Positions 45,641-57,022 of a DNA stretch of 64,000 nt are shown piece after piece. Both the position numbers and the translations under genes were made by a program. Under the pieces are notes generated by a model. The model saw only the letters and a list, made by a program, of their open reading frames with translations. It did not search any database and was not told the DNA's origin. The DNA is from Nothophaeocryptopus gaeumannii (lineage: Eukaryota; Ascomycota; Dothideomycetes; Mycosphaerellales; Mycosphaerellaceae). Location: the NCBI GenBank assembly GCA_031771865.1, contig JASISA010000002.1:930001-994000 (forward strand), written 5' to 3'. Each line of letters begins with the position of its first letter. The stretch's first letter is position 1.

Positions 45641-46333
45641 GTATCATGTGATTCATCACTATGTTGTTGCACACAAAACAAAGGCTTCTTCTGAACAGCC
45701 TCTGACTACAGAACACACTCTGTTATTCTTGGCACTTGGCAGTCAGGTGACTGATCCTAGTCAGGTGACTGATCTACAACAGAGGGAACGTTTAGTACGA
45801 TCCGGAGATCGGCTCGACGGTTCCTACCGTTGATCTCGGACCAGGCAGCAAGGCCGCAACGACAGTAAAGAACTAGACCGCATGCGTGCCTCAGGCACCA
45901 TTCGCATTAGCTTATCTTCTTTCTTGCGCACTCTGTACATAGTACTTCAGTACATCAGTTATGCTTCATGTCCTCTTAGTCTGCCTCGACCTCGACCTGT
46001 GGCAATCCATAGCGTGCGAGGAAATGACGGCAGATGTGGAACTCGAGTCAAGTCCCTACCTTGGCGAGTGCGGCCGCGCCCAATTCGCCCAATTCGCCCG
46101 CCGCGCCCACCGCGTGCTTTTTTCACACAACCCGCGCCCGACTTAGCAGCTGCTCGCCTTCTAGTATTCGTTGCATCTATACCGCCCACTCAGTTAGCGT
46201 GAATTTCATATAGTTGCTTTCCTGCCACATCTCCATTCCTATCACTCTCCTCACTTCGCCTTCCCTCATCACCCGCCTCTTCTAAACTCCCGTCCAACCC
46301 TGACGTTTACGAGTTCTAGGGAGAATTCCATCT
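45641..46333. other. Spacer with small repeats
   Basis: A 17-bp direct repeat of AGTCAGGTGACTGATC lies near 45738-45773. A GC-rich run (CGCCCAATT twice, then CGCCCACCG) lies at about 46075-46112. No supported gene. Confidence 0.5.
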
Positions 46334-46977
46334 ATGCTAAGCAAGTCTGAAGCCAAGAGGCGAGCACGTCAATCGGCCCGCGACAAAGCAAGACATCAAG
46401 AAGAGCAGCGTGAAAGGACACGACGTCAGCGACAGGCTTTGCCCTGGACAAGCTCAGCTACAGTCTTGTGGACACCAAGCCGGCTAAATACTTCTCCTGA
46501 AAGGGACGTGCACCTGAATAGGGGAGGGTGTGGCTCATGGGAAGAAGAGGACATGGAGAACGTGCGTAGCTCCGTTTCCTTGCCGGTAGTGATCGATGCT
46601 ACTGAAACAAGTAATCTCATAGGCCGAGCCTTGCGTCTCTCTTTAACATTCGTGCTCTGGACGACGAAGAGAGTGTGCAAAGCTTATTAAGCTCGACTAC
46701 TATACCTCAAGGACCGCTCTGGGCAAATCCACAGACAAGCTACGGCGGCGCCGAAAGCCTCGCAAGTTTGACCGTCTTGTCGGACTGCACAGATAGATGG
46801 CCAAACCCTTCGATGAGTGACGGGAGACAATACCTACTACAAGGTGATGGAAGAACCACGTGCGCGCATCAGCCTTCCGAGAAGGATGGCGAAGCACACT
46901 TATTCGGCCTACCTACACCAGTCAGCCCGCTGTCGACAGTTTCGTCGTCGATGCTAGCTAACGCCCAAGACTCGTAC
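46334..46977 (+). pseudogene. Unknown gene with basic N-terminus, probably frameshifted
   Basis: ATG 46334 opens MLSKSEAKRRARQSARDKAR followed by EEQRERTRRQRQ, a strongly basic, possibly coiled region reminiscent of a bZIP basic segment. No leucine heptads follow. At about 46645 the frame probably slips to NIRALDDEESVQSLLSSTT and continues to 46977. I recognise no family. Confidence 0.25.
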
Positions 46978-47520
46978 TAGCAGCCCTATAGCAGAGAGTA
47001 TCTTTTCTTTGAATCAACTCTACGAGAGGCAAACAACTAGGCGTCATACAAAAAGCCGGTCTGAGCGAAACCAATCTATGCCGAGACAAAGGGATCTTTA
47101 CTCCTGCGAGATAGGGTGCCAGTCACGCCAGCAGGGATCTATGGGACATGACAAGTACTTGATATTTTCGAGTGTATGCAACCTCGCCACTACAGGTAGG
47201 CGTACTGCCCTAGCGCAAAAATAAATTGACTCGTGACGTGTGGCTTTCTTTGCTTTGCGGTTCCGGTTGTAAGGGTTCAAGCTAGTGTTATTCACGACTA
47301 TGCTAGACCTAAGGTACAAGATTGTAAAGCTGAAGAAGGAAGAGAACTGTCAACCTCCAACGTGGCCTTATAAGTAGTACAATCTGCTGTTGAGAAAATG
47401 ATAGAACGTTCTCGTCGTCTTGGCTTCTGATCCTTGTGTTGGCCATAGCGTTGACCAGGGCATAGCCTAGATCTGGGGCGTAGCCTGTGACACCGGTCCC
47501 CTTTTCCCGGCAGGTCCGGA

Positions 47521-47970
47521 ATGGCAGCATGTGCAAACGCTTTAAACGGCATCCCTGTGTCCAAGAGAAAGCAATTCAGTAACGAAGTACCGTTACTATG
47601 TTTTGACCTCCGACCAGGCGAAGCACACAATCACACTAGGGGAGTCATCTCACGTCTGTGTGGCGTGAGATTGGGTCACGGTCATCGACCTTGGATGGCG
47701 TGGGTCGATCATTCGGGTAATCCCGGTGCAATAGGACAAGCTACGCAGTGGTTATACTCTCGAGACCAGAACGACGAACCCTACATTCCCAGAATATACC
47801 GAGAAGACATTAAGATCCCATTTGCAGCCGACAGCAACGAGCCACTGATTTTTGTATACGTAGAGAAAGTCGAAGGGGTGTCCGACCGATTCCATGGCCT
47901 CAAATACATTCGGAAAACCATTATTATCGATACTGCGACAGACACTCTGGTACTGGCTTCACTGAAGTAG
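47521..47970 (+). CDS. Hypothetical protein, 149 residues
   Basis: A single open frame from ATG 47521 with regular composition (RPGEAHNHTRGVISRLCGVR, WMAWVDHSGNPGAIGQATQW, EPLIFVYVEKVEGVSDRF). There is no signal peptide, membrane segment or known motif. It may be the last exon of a longer gene. Confidence rests only on length and amino-acid composition. Confidence 0.35.
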   Translation: MAACANALNGIPVSKRKQFSNEVPLLCFDLRPGEAHNHTRGVISRLCGVRLGHGHRPWMAWVDHSGNPGAIGQATQWLYSRDQNDEPYIPRIYREDIKIPFAADSNEPLIFVYVEKVEGVSDRFHGLKYIRKTIIIDTATDTLVLASLK

Positions 47971-48318
47971 AAGTTAGTACAGGAATCGAAGATACTGTAT
48001 ATAGTTCGGCACGACTACGTTGTCTAACTAGTCTACACCTACTTCGGAGATGTCGACGGACAGCAAATAAAATACGCCGTTATAATAGATCGTGTAGAAG
48101 CTAGCCTACATACCTATCTCGAGCCTAGAAGAGTTCTAGCTACGTAATAATTCGGATGTTTAGTTAGAGTCGTGGACTATGTCTATACTTTAGGTGTTCG
48201 CTATCGAGTATTAAACCGACGAATGTCCTAGTAAAAGGGGGAAGATCCTTCTAGCAGATTTCGGCATATCTTAGACGGGACTACTACGTACTAATACCGC
48301 AAGACCGCTAGGCCCGTC
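47971..48318. other. AT-richer spacer with mild RIP-like composition
   Basis: Many TAG and TAC triplets and few TpG suggest a small RIP-touched repeat remnant. No gene was recognised. Confidence 0.4.
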
Positions 48319-49062
48319 TTGTCCAAATGCGACGGAACACGGCCAAGCGCACATCCCACGGGAGTGTTTCGTTCAGCTTGTTCGTCAACAGCTCGCGATC
48401 GACCGCGGCACTACTGCCAATTGTTACCCCCTCTCCATTCACGGCTCCCGCAGAGCCTTGCTGAAACTTCGTCTGGACTGGGAGGTTACACCTTGGTCGC
48501 GAAAGGAATGGACTATGCCCACAAGAGCTATCTGGATCACGAGGCAACCGTATACGATCAACTGCAGAGCCTGCAAGGACGATACGTGCCTATGTGCTGT
48601 GGCACCGTGGAGCTCGATTTGCCCTACCATTATGATGGAGTCGAGCTGAGACACATCCTGCTACTGAGCTGGGCAGGGACGTCTCTGGCAGAGCTCACGG
48701 CGCAGGACGAATCCTTCGCGTCGATGAAGCCGTGATGTAACAAACAAATCAAAAAAGCCTACCAGGCCATCCGAGCCCTACAGGTTCTGCATCGTGATGC
48801 GGAGCCGAGGAATATGGTATACGACGGCAAGACAGGGCAGTTCATGATCATCGACTTTGAACGAAGTGAAATTGTCCAACGACGGGCGCTGTGCGAACTC
48901 TCTCCAAACCGCAAACGCAAACAACCATTGGACCAGCGAAGGCGAAAGGGAAATCATTGGGGAGAAGTGGGCCGCATCGCTGGCAGCGTTCAAGAGGATG
49001 GAAGGGTGTCACTCGCCACGCCTAGGGTTGATGCCTCTCCTTCAAATGGGGTACCGGCGTGA
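48319..49062 (+). pseudogene. Protein-kinase-like (fungal kinase-fold) gene with one stop and one frameshift
   Basis: The main frame reads GYTLVAKGMDYAHKSYLDHEATVYD (with a possible ATP-lysine in VAKG), LQGRYVPMCCGTVEL and HILLLSWAGTSLAEL. Then comes TGA 48733-48735. In the same frame it continues KKAYQAIRALQVLHRDAEPRNMVYD, with a catalytic-loop Asp, and MIIDFERSEI, in the DFG position. The N-terminal part (RGTTANCYPLSIHGSRRALLKLRLDWE) lies one frame away, so an indel near 48480 is needed as well. Such stand-alone kinase-fold proteins are common in fungal accessory regions; their substrates are unknown. The CCG-TGA context fits a CGA-to-TGA transition. Confidence 0.65.
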
Positions 49063-49977
49063 ATACTGCGAACAGGGACGTGCACAGTGCTCAGTATGTG
49101 TGCCGTCATTACGAATCCGGGTCGAGCGCAAAAGAGCTGCACCTGCTGCTACAGCCATCCGCAAGACTCTCAACGCGGCGAGGCACCAGAAGCATCGTCT
49201 GATGCATCAAAGTCACGCTCCTGCGCTTCGTCGACGCCGTTCTGGGCGCGGACCATGTAACTTTCGACGTCGGATCACTGGCTTCGTTGTATCGGATTGC
49301 GGAGAGCAGCATTCATTCGCCAGGTTCCTCGCATTGACTCCCTAAAAGATTGGATTCGGACCATTTCTCCTTCTCCCACTGCGCGCGTGAACAGAACACG
49401 AGTGTTAGTGCCTCGCGAGGGCAACGGGCAGCTTGTTGAGGATGTTCAATATGTATTCGAAGATTTCTGCAGTGGCCGAGGCACGTACATTTATCACTGC
49501 CGATACAGGCACGGACCAGGCAGCGGGATCATACGGATCGAGAAAGCAGGATGGGGCGCGACAACCATACGAATCTGAACCCGCGAAGGCATTCTCGGAT
49601 GTCCGTCGCTGAAACCATATGCCATTGCTACTGTATTCGTCGTGATGGGCAGCGACGTGGAGCGTAGCCTTCTTGGCGCCAGGCTCCTCGTACCGTGCCA
49701 CGTATTCTGGGAGATGTCGCGGACAACCTTGCCATGCAGGCAACCACCAACGATTACGTTGATTTCAGTACGCGGAGAGTCGAGGAAGCGGGAACGTTAC
49801 TTCATTTGGGACGGACATGCACCCCAGCGAACCCAACAACGCGCTCGTCTTTGCGGCGGAGGAAATGCATACGGACAATCTTCGCCAATCAGATCTGCAA
49901 GTCAATCACCCAAGGCTCCCGCTCCTTCCACCCTGTATCCAGTCATTTAGTCAAGCGGAGCCACGATGGCAACAGCC
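49063..49977. other. Spacer with ambiguous open frames
   Basis: Frames 49297-49578 (+) and 49405-49743 (-) overlap on opposite strands and neither has a recognised motif. The minus-strand stretch QQIVVGGCLHGKVVRD-like near 49740 could be the end of the chromodomain gene, but this is not firm. Confidence 0.35.
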
Positions 49978-50958
49978 TCAGCAGGCGCCTCCGTGGTGAA
50001 ACTCAGCGATAGCTCCGTCCGCAGTCCCTTGCAGACTCTCCGCAGGCTCCCACGTCGGCTTCCACTTCACTTTGTAAAACGTTTTGCCGTGCTTGCGTCT
50101 GCTGCTGATGATTTCCTCGACTGCCCATGTGGGCTCATCCTCAGTATTGTAGGGCGGACTCAAGCGGGGTTGGTCTTGTGAGCTGGAAGCAGCACCCAGG
50201 CTTGCGCCGTCGCGAGTGTGCTTCGTGACACGCGTGCGCGGCGACCGAGAGATGGAGCTCGCAGAGCGGTGTGGGTAGGCAACGCGGGTAGAGTGGACCG
50301 CACCTGGTAAGGCTTTCGACCGATAGTGCTTACGCGAAGGTCTGCGTTTGATGTGATAGTGTCGAGTCCCCTCCGACGAAGCCTAGTCTCATTAGCAGCG
50401 CACGCAACTAGAAATAAAACACTCTATGCTCACGCAATCGTCCTCGGTGATGTCTTTGCGGGCTGGCCGTTCAAGGCCCGTCCGCGACTGGTCGTCGCAC
50501 GCGCTACCGAGACCAGGGCTCCCGTCCATACCGGGCGTCGTTGATAGGTCCGCGTTTTCTTGGAAGATCGGCGAGCACGCCCGCCCTTCTACATCGGCTG
50601 GCGGTCCTGGCTGGAGTGCGTATAGTAGGTTCCTGGGTACGAGTGCTCTCTGCTGGTGCGAGGTACCACTCGAAGCGCCGCTCAATCGGCTCTGCTCCTC
50701 AGGACAGCCGGTGTCTGGAATCCCTCGAGGAATTCTGCCAATCGATCGGCGATGCCTCCGCGGTTTCCACGGTCTTATCTCGTCATCACTGCTATCGACT
50801 TCCGCGTGTTCCCTAGAAGCGCAGTGAGGATGTGTCAGACTGTGCCCAAGGTCACTGGACTTGTCCCCGAGTCCATCAGGCGAGTCGGCCAATACGTCGT
50901 CTTGCCCTTTCGATAGAGAGCCCTCGGATTGAACAGGGCGGCAGGATCCGTCACTCAC
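49978..50958 (-). CDS. Chromodomain protein, C-terminal part, exon structure incomplete
   Basis: The minus-strand frame ending at 49978 contains a good chromodomain: TWAVEEIISSRRKHGKTFYK, VKWKPTWEPAESL, then ADGAIAEFHH. It is preceded in the same frame (to about 50300) by a Ser/Arg-rich linker (SASSISRSPRTRVTKHTRDG). A hydrophilic frame at 50958-50392 (DSSDDEIRPWKPRRHRRSIG, SEGSLSKGQDDVLADSPDG) is plausibly the exon upstream, joined by an intron in about 50300-50400 that I cannot place exactly. Chromodomains bind methylated histone tails, and fungal genomes also carry them in retroelement integrases. No integrase core is seen here. The boundaries given are those of the open frames. Confidence 0.5.
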
Positions 50959-51036
50959 TTCCGCCGCACCTTGTGGGCTATGAGGCCTAACTCGAACTTA
51001 GCAGGTTAATACTGGCGCGGAGAAATGACGCCGAGC

Positions 51037-51985
51037 TCACCTAGCTTCCTTCCTGCGCTTCACAGCTTGCATCGCGTCGTCTTCCACGCTACAGAACATC
51101 TCACGCTCACATCTCTTTCGCTCTGTCGGGGTAACGATGTCAAGACATGGGCACAGTAGCGGCTTGGACGTCGCATACGTTGCACTGAACCCAGCACATA
51201 TGCCTCGGCCTGGGGAAGTGTCCGCAGCGAGCAGGTCCGCCGCCGCTGCTGCGAATCCGTGCACGCGGTCTTCGGCTGGCGTGTCACGTCGCGCTTCACT
51301 CTGAGTCGCAACCTGCGGTGCTGTCGAATCCAGTGCGCCGAGGGGAGCTACGGCGTGCGCGGACGCGCTCTCGATGCCAGTCTGATCTTGCTGGAACCGT
51401 ATATCGTCGTCAATGCCGCCCCACCCACTGAAATCGCGCGGAAAGCCCAGGCATCCAGCGAACGAGTCGCCGCCGTCGATCCAGGCTGTCGTAGAGTCTT
51501 CGGCCGGGCAACATTCGTCGACAGATATCGCGGCGACATTCCAGTGGGCCTTAGCCGTGCCGGGCGCCGCAATAGCCATGCCGCATGCTGTCAGCAGAAA
51601 AGTCAGCTCGTGCTCGAGTCCAACGGGTCATATGGCTCGCCGGGAATCTACCTTCATGGCCGGAACTGCCCGGTTGCCCAACGAAGTCTTCGGTTGGACT
51701 CGTCCGCGCGAGCGAGTCGTCATCTTCCCGCATCTTTGGGTCTCCCTTCGCGGGGTTTCTCTTCTTACTATTCTTCGCAGCGGGCGGTCCCGAATAGACG
51801 ATGAAGCTGTTGAGTTGAGCGGGAGCGCTCGAGGGGAAGGACGTCAGCATGGCGTCCATCGGGGTGATTTCGACGTGACGCGGGTAGAAGAGCTGGGCCG
51901 TGAAGGTGGTTTCCCAGTGAGACCAGGTCTCGTAGTATTTATGTTCCTCCGCAGGCCCGATTGCGGCAGACTGCGTGTGCTTCAT
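51037..51985 (-). CDS. Hypothetical protein in two overlapping frames, possibly the same gene as the chromodomain piece
   Basis: Frame 51985-51551 (KYYETWSHWETTFTAQLFYP, ITPMDAMLTSFPSSAPAQL) and frame 51579-51037 (DECCPAEDSTTAWIDGGDS, TPTERKRCEREMFC, ending KRRKEAR) overlap by about 29 bp, which suggests an intron or frameshift between them. The strand agrees with the chromodomain piece downstream. No domain was recognised. Confidence 0.3.
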
Positions 51986-53014
51986 CGATCACGCCGTTTG
52001 GGACGCATCATCAGAACGGAGGTTCACCGTGTCTTCTCCTCCAATCGCCAACGGTGGACCGCCCGCAGGACACTCAGAAAGACAGTCGTGCCGCCAGTTA
52101 GCGCCTGAAGACGGGCCAAGGACATCGCGAACCTAGACGTGCACGCCTCAGGGGAAATCTCGAAGCGAGCGGCGTGCGATCATCATGTCGTTGGGCGCCT
52201 TCATCTCCGGTCCGTGTCGCCTCGACGTCGAGGCCGGCCTGAGTGGACATGTCGCACCGCCATTTCGCCCCCGCACAATCCGCAGCATACCAACACGAGC
52301 CGAGATGAACTCGGTGCCCACGGCGACAGCGCACACTCCCTCCGCCGCGGTCCGGACCCATTCACGTTCTTTCCACGGCGAACGTCGTTGGCTGCGTTCC
52401 AATCACGCACGCTGCGCCTCGTTTCACTATTTCCCAACGGCTTCCCTCGGGCTCAACCATCTGCGATGTGACGCGTCATGCGCAGCACAGGTCGGAGTCC
52501 CCGAAGTCGTGGCATGCGGCCAGCGTCGCCCGCCTGCGCTGCCGGGATCCATGCGTGTGCCAGCTCAGGGCGTGGAGGTCCGGAGCTATGGGGGCCCTCC
52601 CACGTCTCATGTGCCGCCTCACAGTAGGATTGAAGAGTTCCGCAACTTGCAGCGCGGCGCCAGCCGAGTACAGGAAAGGGTCGATTTGCCCGGCACCGTT
52701 CTGGGAGACATCGTCGTTCGGGGGCGAGCGCGACGGCCGCGACGGTCGACGAGCGGGTGCTGGATGATCCGAGGGAAGCGAGAGCTGCGCGACCGGGGCG
52801 CAGCAGCGGGACCAGTGGGTGCAGGGGCGCGGCGAGCGCGAGCGACGATGTGTGGAAAGAGGATTGCGAGCAAAATGGACGGATGCGGTGGGCGACGCGA
52901 CGTCTTATACTCGAGGCACGCGCGGCAGCGGGCCGCGGATTGCCGCATCGGGTCATCCAGCAGCCCGATCGGGGGCGTCCACTTCCAGACGCGGCGCCGC
53001 CGTGCGCACGTATA
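51986..53014. other. GC-rich end of the core, coding status unclear
   Basis: Long frames are open on both strands because the DNA is very GC-rich, so length carries little weight. No motif was recognised. The stretch ends abruptly near 53015 where RIP-mutated AT-rich DNA starts. Confidence 0.4.
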
Positions 53015-55258
53015 TACTATATACCTCGAGCTCTTACTTTATATATCCCTATAGTAGCTACCTTTCTATACGCGTCGTTATTACTAGAAGGCTTACTTCC
53101 CCCTTTATCGCCTCTAACGATAGATAATATTACTAGTAATACGTTATTAAGCTATCTACCCTCTTATATAAACCGATTACGTCGCTATAGGGGCGAAATC
53201 GCTATAAAGGTTACTATAAGAAGTAGCTAGATACGCGTAGCGCTAGCTCGAAGAAAGAATCTAAAAGGCCTAAGCTATAAAAAAGTATTTCGATTTAAAC
53301 TAGGTATAGTTATACTTCGCGAGATTAAGAAATTTTAGAAGTCTATATAGCTACTTCTATTAAAGATAGTATTTTAACGGCTAGTACGAGAGATTACTCT
53401 TACTTTTTAGATAGGCCTTCGATTTTAAGCCTCTATAATAGAGGCTCTTTAAGAAGCTATAGAAGCGATACTAGTTTCCGAGTTTAAGAACGCGAATCTA
53501 TACGCGATTTACGTAAAAAGAGTAATACTATAGTAAAAGGACATGAAACTTACGGCTTATTTCCGTCGCACGTTTAGTATTATATTCTAGGGGAAATTTA
53601 GAGTATATAGGTAACCTTCCTTATATCTACTTTAACTTTTAGAGTTTTACTTACTAATTTAGCTAAGAGATTACTACCGACTACGATCTACCGACTACGT
53701 AGCGCTACTACTACTCCTTAGGGCCTTAGGCTTCTTATCTAGGCCGTAAACCTTACCTCTACCTTAGGTAGTAAAGGTAAGCTCTATAACGTTATAGGTA
53801 AGGTTTGTAGCCTCGCTTATAACTTCGCTACTACTACTATAAATAAACAATATCGCTAAACCCTCTACCTCTACTACTATTACTACTACTTCTACTCGCC
53901 TACGCCTACGCCTACGCCCCTACGCTAACCGCTTTCGTACGTATTCTCGTATAAAAGCCTTGGACCTTTTAGTATTATATTCGTAGTAGGGGCTAGTATT
54001 AGGTACCCTAACCTTATAGAGGAAGTAAGGAAGGCTAATTGTCTCTAACCGTATTAGACGTTATACTAGGTTTAGTTAGGTACCTATTTAGGTTGAAAAT
54101 AACCTATTACCCTAAAAGTTAGGTAATAGGTTAGATTTAGTAGGTTTAGTAGGTTACCTATAAAGTTACGTATATAATTAAGTATATTGTACGAAAGTAG
54201 GTTAAGTATTAGGTACCCGTAGAATATTACACGTATACCTATACGAAACCCGCTATCTCGAAGACTAAAACGAAAGTATAAAATACTAACTACGCTCTAC
54301 TAACTACGATTCTATAGATAAGTACTATATATAAGACTTCTTATAGATAGATATAGGCTCCTTAGAAAACACGCTCTATTCTTTATTCGAAAGCTATTAT
54401 AAAAGGCTTATTTTTATTAGAGCTAGTAGTAGGTATCTTCTAGTAACGCTCCTATACTATTGCAAATTATCGTTATCGATCTCTTAATCGAAGCTCGTTA
54501 TTATTATTATTATCCTTATACGTTATTATTCCGAAGGCTCTCCGAAAATATAGATATTCTATCTATTTATTAAGCGTACGACTAACTGGATATCCTTCTA
54601 CTAAATAGTAATACGCTTAGCGTAGATCGCTATAAGGTTCGAATCTAATACTTATTAGTATAGCCTCTTATAAAATAAAATTATCGAGTCTTACCTTTAA
54701 ATAGCCGTACTAAAGCTACCTTAGCTACTTCTTATAGATAGCGGAGTACCTCCTTCTAGAAGCGAATCTTAGTAGGGAGGTAGTACCTAAGGGTATCGAG
54801 GTTATAAGTAATCTCTTAGTATAGGCGAGCGAATAGGCTAAAGCTTAGTAAGAGGTCGGTCGACTTCTAGTAGAATCTAATCTCGTAGAGCGCATTATCT
54901 TTTATAGCTATTAGTATCTACTAACTATATTCTACTAACTACGAAATACGTACTACCTTTCTTAACCCTTCTTAAAGAGGGTCTCGTATTTCCCTTATTA
55001 TTATTATTTATATACTTCTTCTAGAGCGACGGTTTTCCTTAGCGACTTGTACTAATACTCTATAGCTCTCTTCTTAATAATAGGGTCTTCTTTATCTCTA
55101 TAGGTCTCTTACTAGTCTTCTTAGCCTTAGGCGCCTTCGATACACGGTTAGGGTCGTTATAGCTAAGGCTACTAGTATTCTTAGTACGCGCTATACTAAT
55201 TTCTATAGTTAGTACTAGCGTATCCTTCGATAGCGCTACTAAAACTTATATTTCTTCG
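53015..55258. repeat. RIP-mutated AT-rich repeat DNA, right inner part
   Basis: TpA-rich with almost no CpA/TpG and no usable frame. It shares the motif CTACTAACTACG with the left RIP block. The original element cannot be named. Confidence 0.65.
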
Positions 55259-55301
55259 ATTATAGAGATAGAGGGATAGCTCGATACTACCTTACCTACT
55301 A
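55259..55301 (+). mobile_element. Old RIP-mutated LINE 3' fragment, left part
   Basis: TATAGAGATAGAGGGATAGC matches the 3' region of LINE copy A (near 20106-20125). The fragment is split by the young LINE and resumes at 60483. The last 12-14 bases (TACCTTACCTACTA, 55288-55301) recur at 60483-60496 as the target duplication. Confidence 0.85.
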
Positions 55302-55484
55302 ATCATAAAGATACACCTCGAACGAATTTGGGGAGGCGGCATTACCAAAACCTCAGAACATACGGAACCTATCAAGGCAATACACGCATCCAAAGCACGG
55401 CTACACGCCGCTGTTGGCGGGTGCGCAGTCAGCGCTCGAAAATACTGATTCTCAGCATTAGAAGAAGAGAATTCTCTGCCAAGC

Positions 55485-56753
55485 ATGGCCAGTGCACAAG
55501 GCTGTGCTGCCTCAGGCACAGACAACGGACTAGAGCCATTTCAAGAGGTTACTGAAGAAACTACTACAGGCAGAGATACAGGGAGTATCAATCTAGCTTC
55601 CTACCCAACCTCCCAAGAGAAGGGGTATAGAGAGAAGAACGCAGCAGTAAACAAGAACCAGCAGGGTCCCCTCTCACCTTGGGAGGCCCTGAAAGAGATT
55701 CAGAATCAGGCAGCTGAACTGATGCATCAGAGTCAACACTCCTCCCTCCAACCAGAGAGGGCAATCCAGATGATTCTGGATATGATTCACTCAACTGCAG
55801 CGCGGACCACGAAGCGCACCAACCAGGAAGCCACTCTGGAATCTATCCAACGGAGTATTACACAGATTCAGAAGAAGATAGAGCAGAGTCCAGGACCAAA
55901 GACAACCTGGGCTACAGTCGCAGCCCAACAGCCAGCCCAGCTGTCTAGCATCAAAGCACAAAGAGCTGCGTGCTCCCTCAAGATTCACGTAGACAACGAA
56001 GCGACTAGGGCTGAGCTTAGGGATGCTGAAGCTACCCGGATTGTTTCGCGTTTTACTGCAGAAGGAGGGAACTGGGCACATGTAGTCGCAGTCAAGAAGG
56101 TCCCCGATGGACTAGTTCTCACGACTACGGACCCTGCAGCAAGGAACCGAATGGCGGCAGACACCCAAGGCCTAGGCAAGGTCTTGAAGGAGGCAAGAAT
56201 AGCACAGAAAACCTTCCCAGTCAAGTCCACTTTGTTACAGTTGCAGGAAACGACCCTACTACACAGCGGATCCAGTCAATTGAGGAAGACAACAAGCGGC
56301 TAATACCCGGAATCCAAGTACAGAATGCCTGGTGGAAGGGCCAGAAAGCTATAGCAACGGGAACAAAGAAACAGAGCACTCTAGTAGTCGAACTGAAGAC
56401 GGTGGAAGCTGCTAGAGCTGCGGTAGAGAAGGGCATTATCATCTCCGGAGTGCTCCACGACACTGAAGAATGGGACCACCAATGGACAATAACACAGTGC
56501 TTCAACTGCCAAAGATATGGCCATATCGGCACAAGGTGCACAAACGGTACGGTGTGTGCAAGGTGTGGAGGAAGCCATAACATAAGAGAATGTGCGCACG
56601 AGAAGCTTGCAGAGGCAGACCGATTAAGCACAGTAAATGCGGAAATTGCAGTCAGAACCACCCAGCTTGGCACTATATGTGCTCAAAGAGACAAGCAATC
56701 AAGGACAAGATTCAGAGCATGAAGAAGATAGGGCGAGCTACATGGCTAAGCTA
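55485..56753 (+). pseudogene. LINE copy B ORF1: Gag-like RNA-binding protein with zinc knuckles
   Basis: MASAQGCAASGTDNGLEPFQ opens a Gln-rich protein (SPWEALKEIQNQAAELMHQS) with a coiled segment (LESIQRSITQIQKKIEQ). Near 56221 one C is missing relative to copy A, and the protein continues in another frame: VTVAGNDPTTQRIQSIEEDN, WWKGQKAIATGTKKQS. Two CCHC knuckles follow (CFNCQRYGHIGTRC and CARCGGSHNIREC). A third (CGNCSQNHPAWHYMC) is out of frame because one A is missing at about 56626. Such proteins bind the element's RNA in the retrotransposition particle. Confidence 0.85.
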
Positions 56754-57022
56754 ACCTACAGTACTCCTAGCTCTACTTCTCCTCTGCCTTCCCCTCCTCT
56801 ACAGCAAGGAGCGAATGGGAGGGAGAGGACAAACAACTACCGGACAAGCCGCGAATATGTCCCAGGCAGGAGGCCAATAGGAACAGCAGTAGAGAAGCGA
56901 ACACTACAGAGGTTTGGGAGGCCAGTTGGGGCGGTGAACAGGGCTAAGACCATTGTACCGGAGCAAGGACAAGGGTCAATCCGACGAGCAATACAGCGGG
57001 ATCAACCACCAGCTAGTACCCA

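Noticed and set aside
46060..46130. GC-rich run as a relative of the 28110 repeat marking a shared element end
   Set aside because: The similarity is limited to short CGCCCA-type units and is too weak to claim a common origin.
52185..53054. 289-residue open frame on the plus strand
   Set aside because: The DNA here is very GC-rich, so long frames arise on both strands by chance. No motif was found and the frame runs into RIP-mutated DNA.
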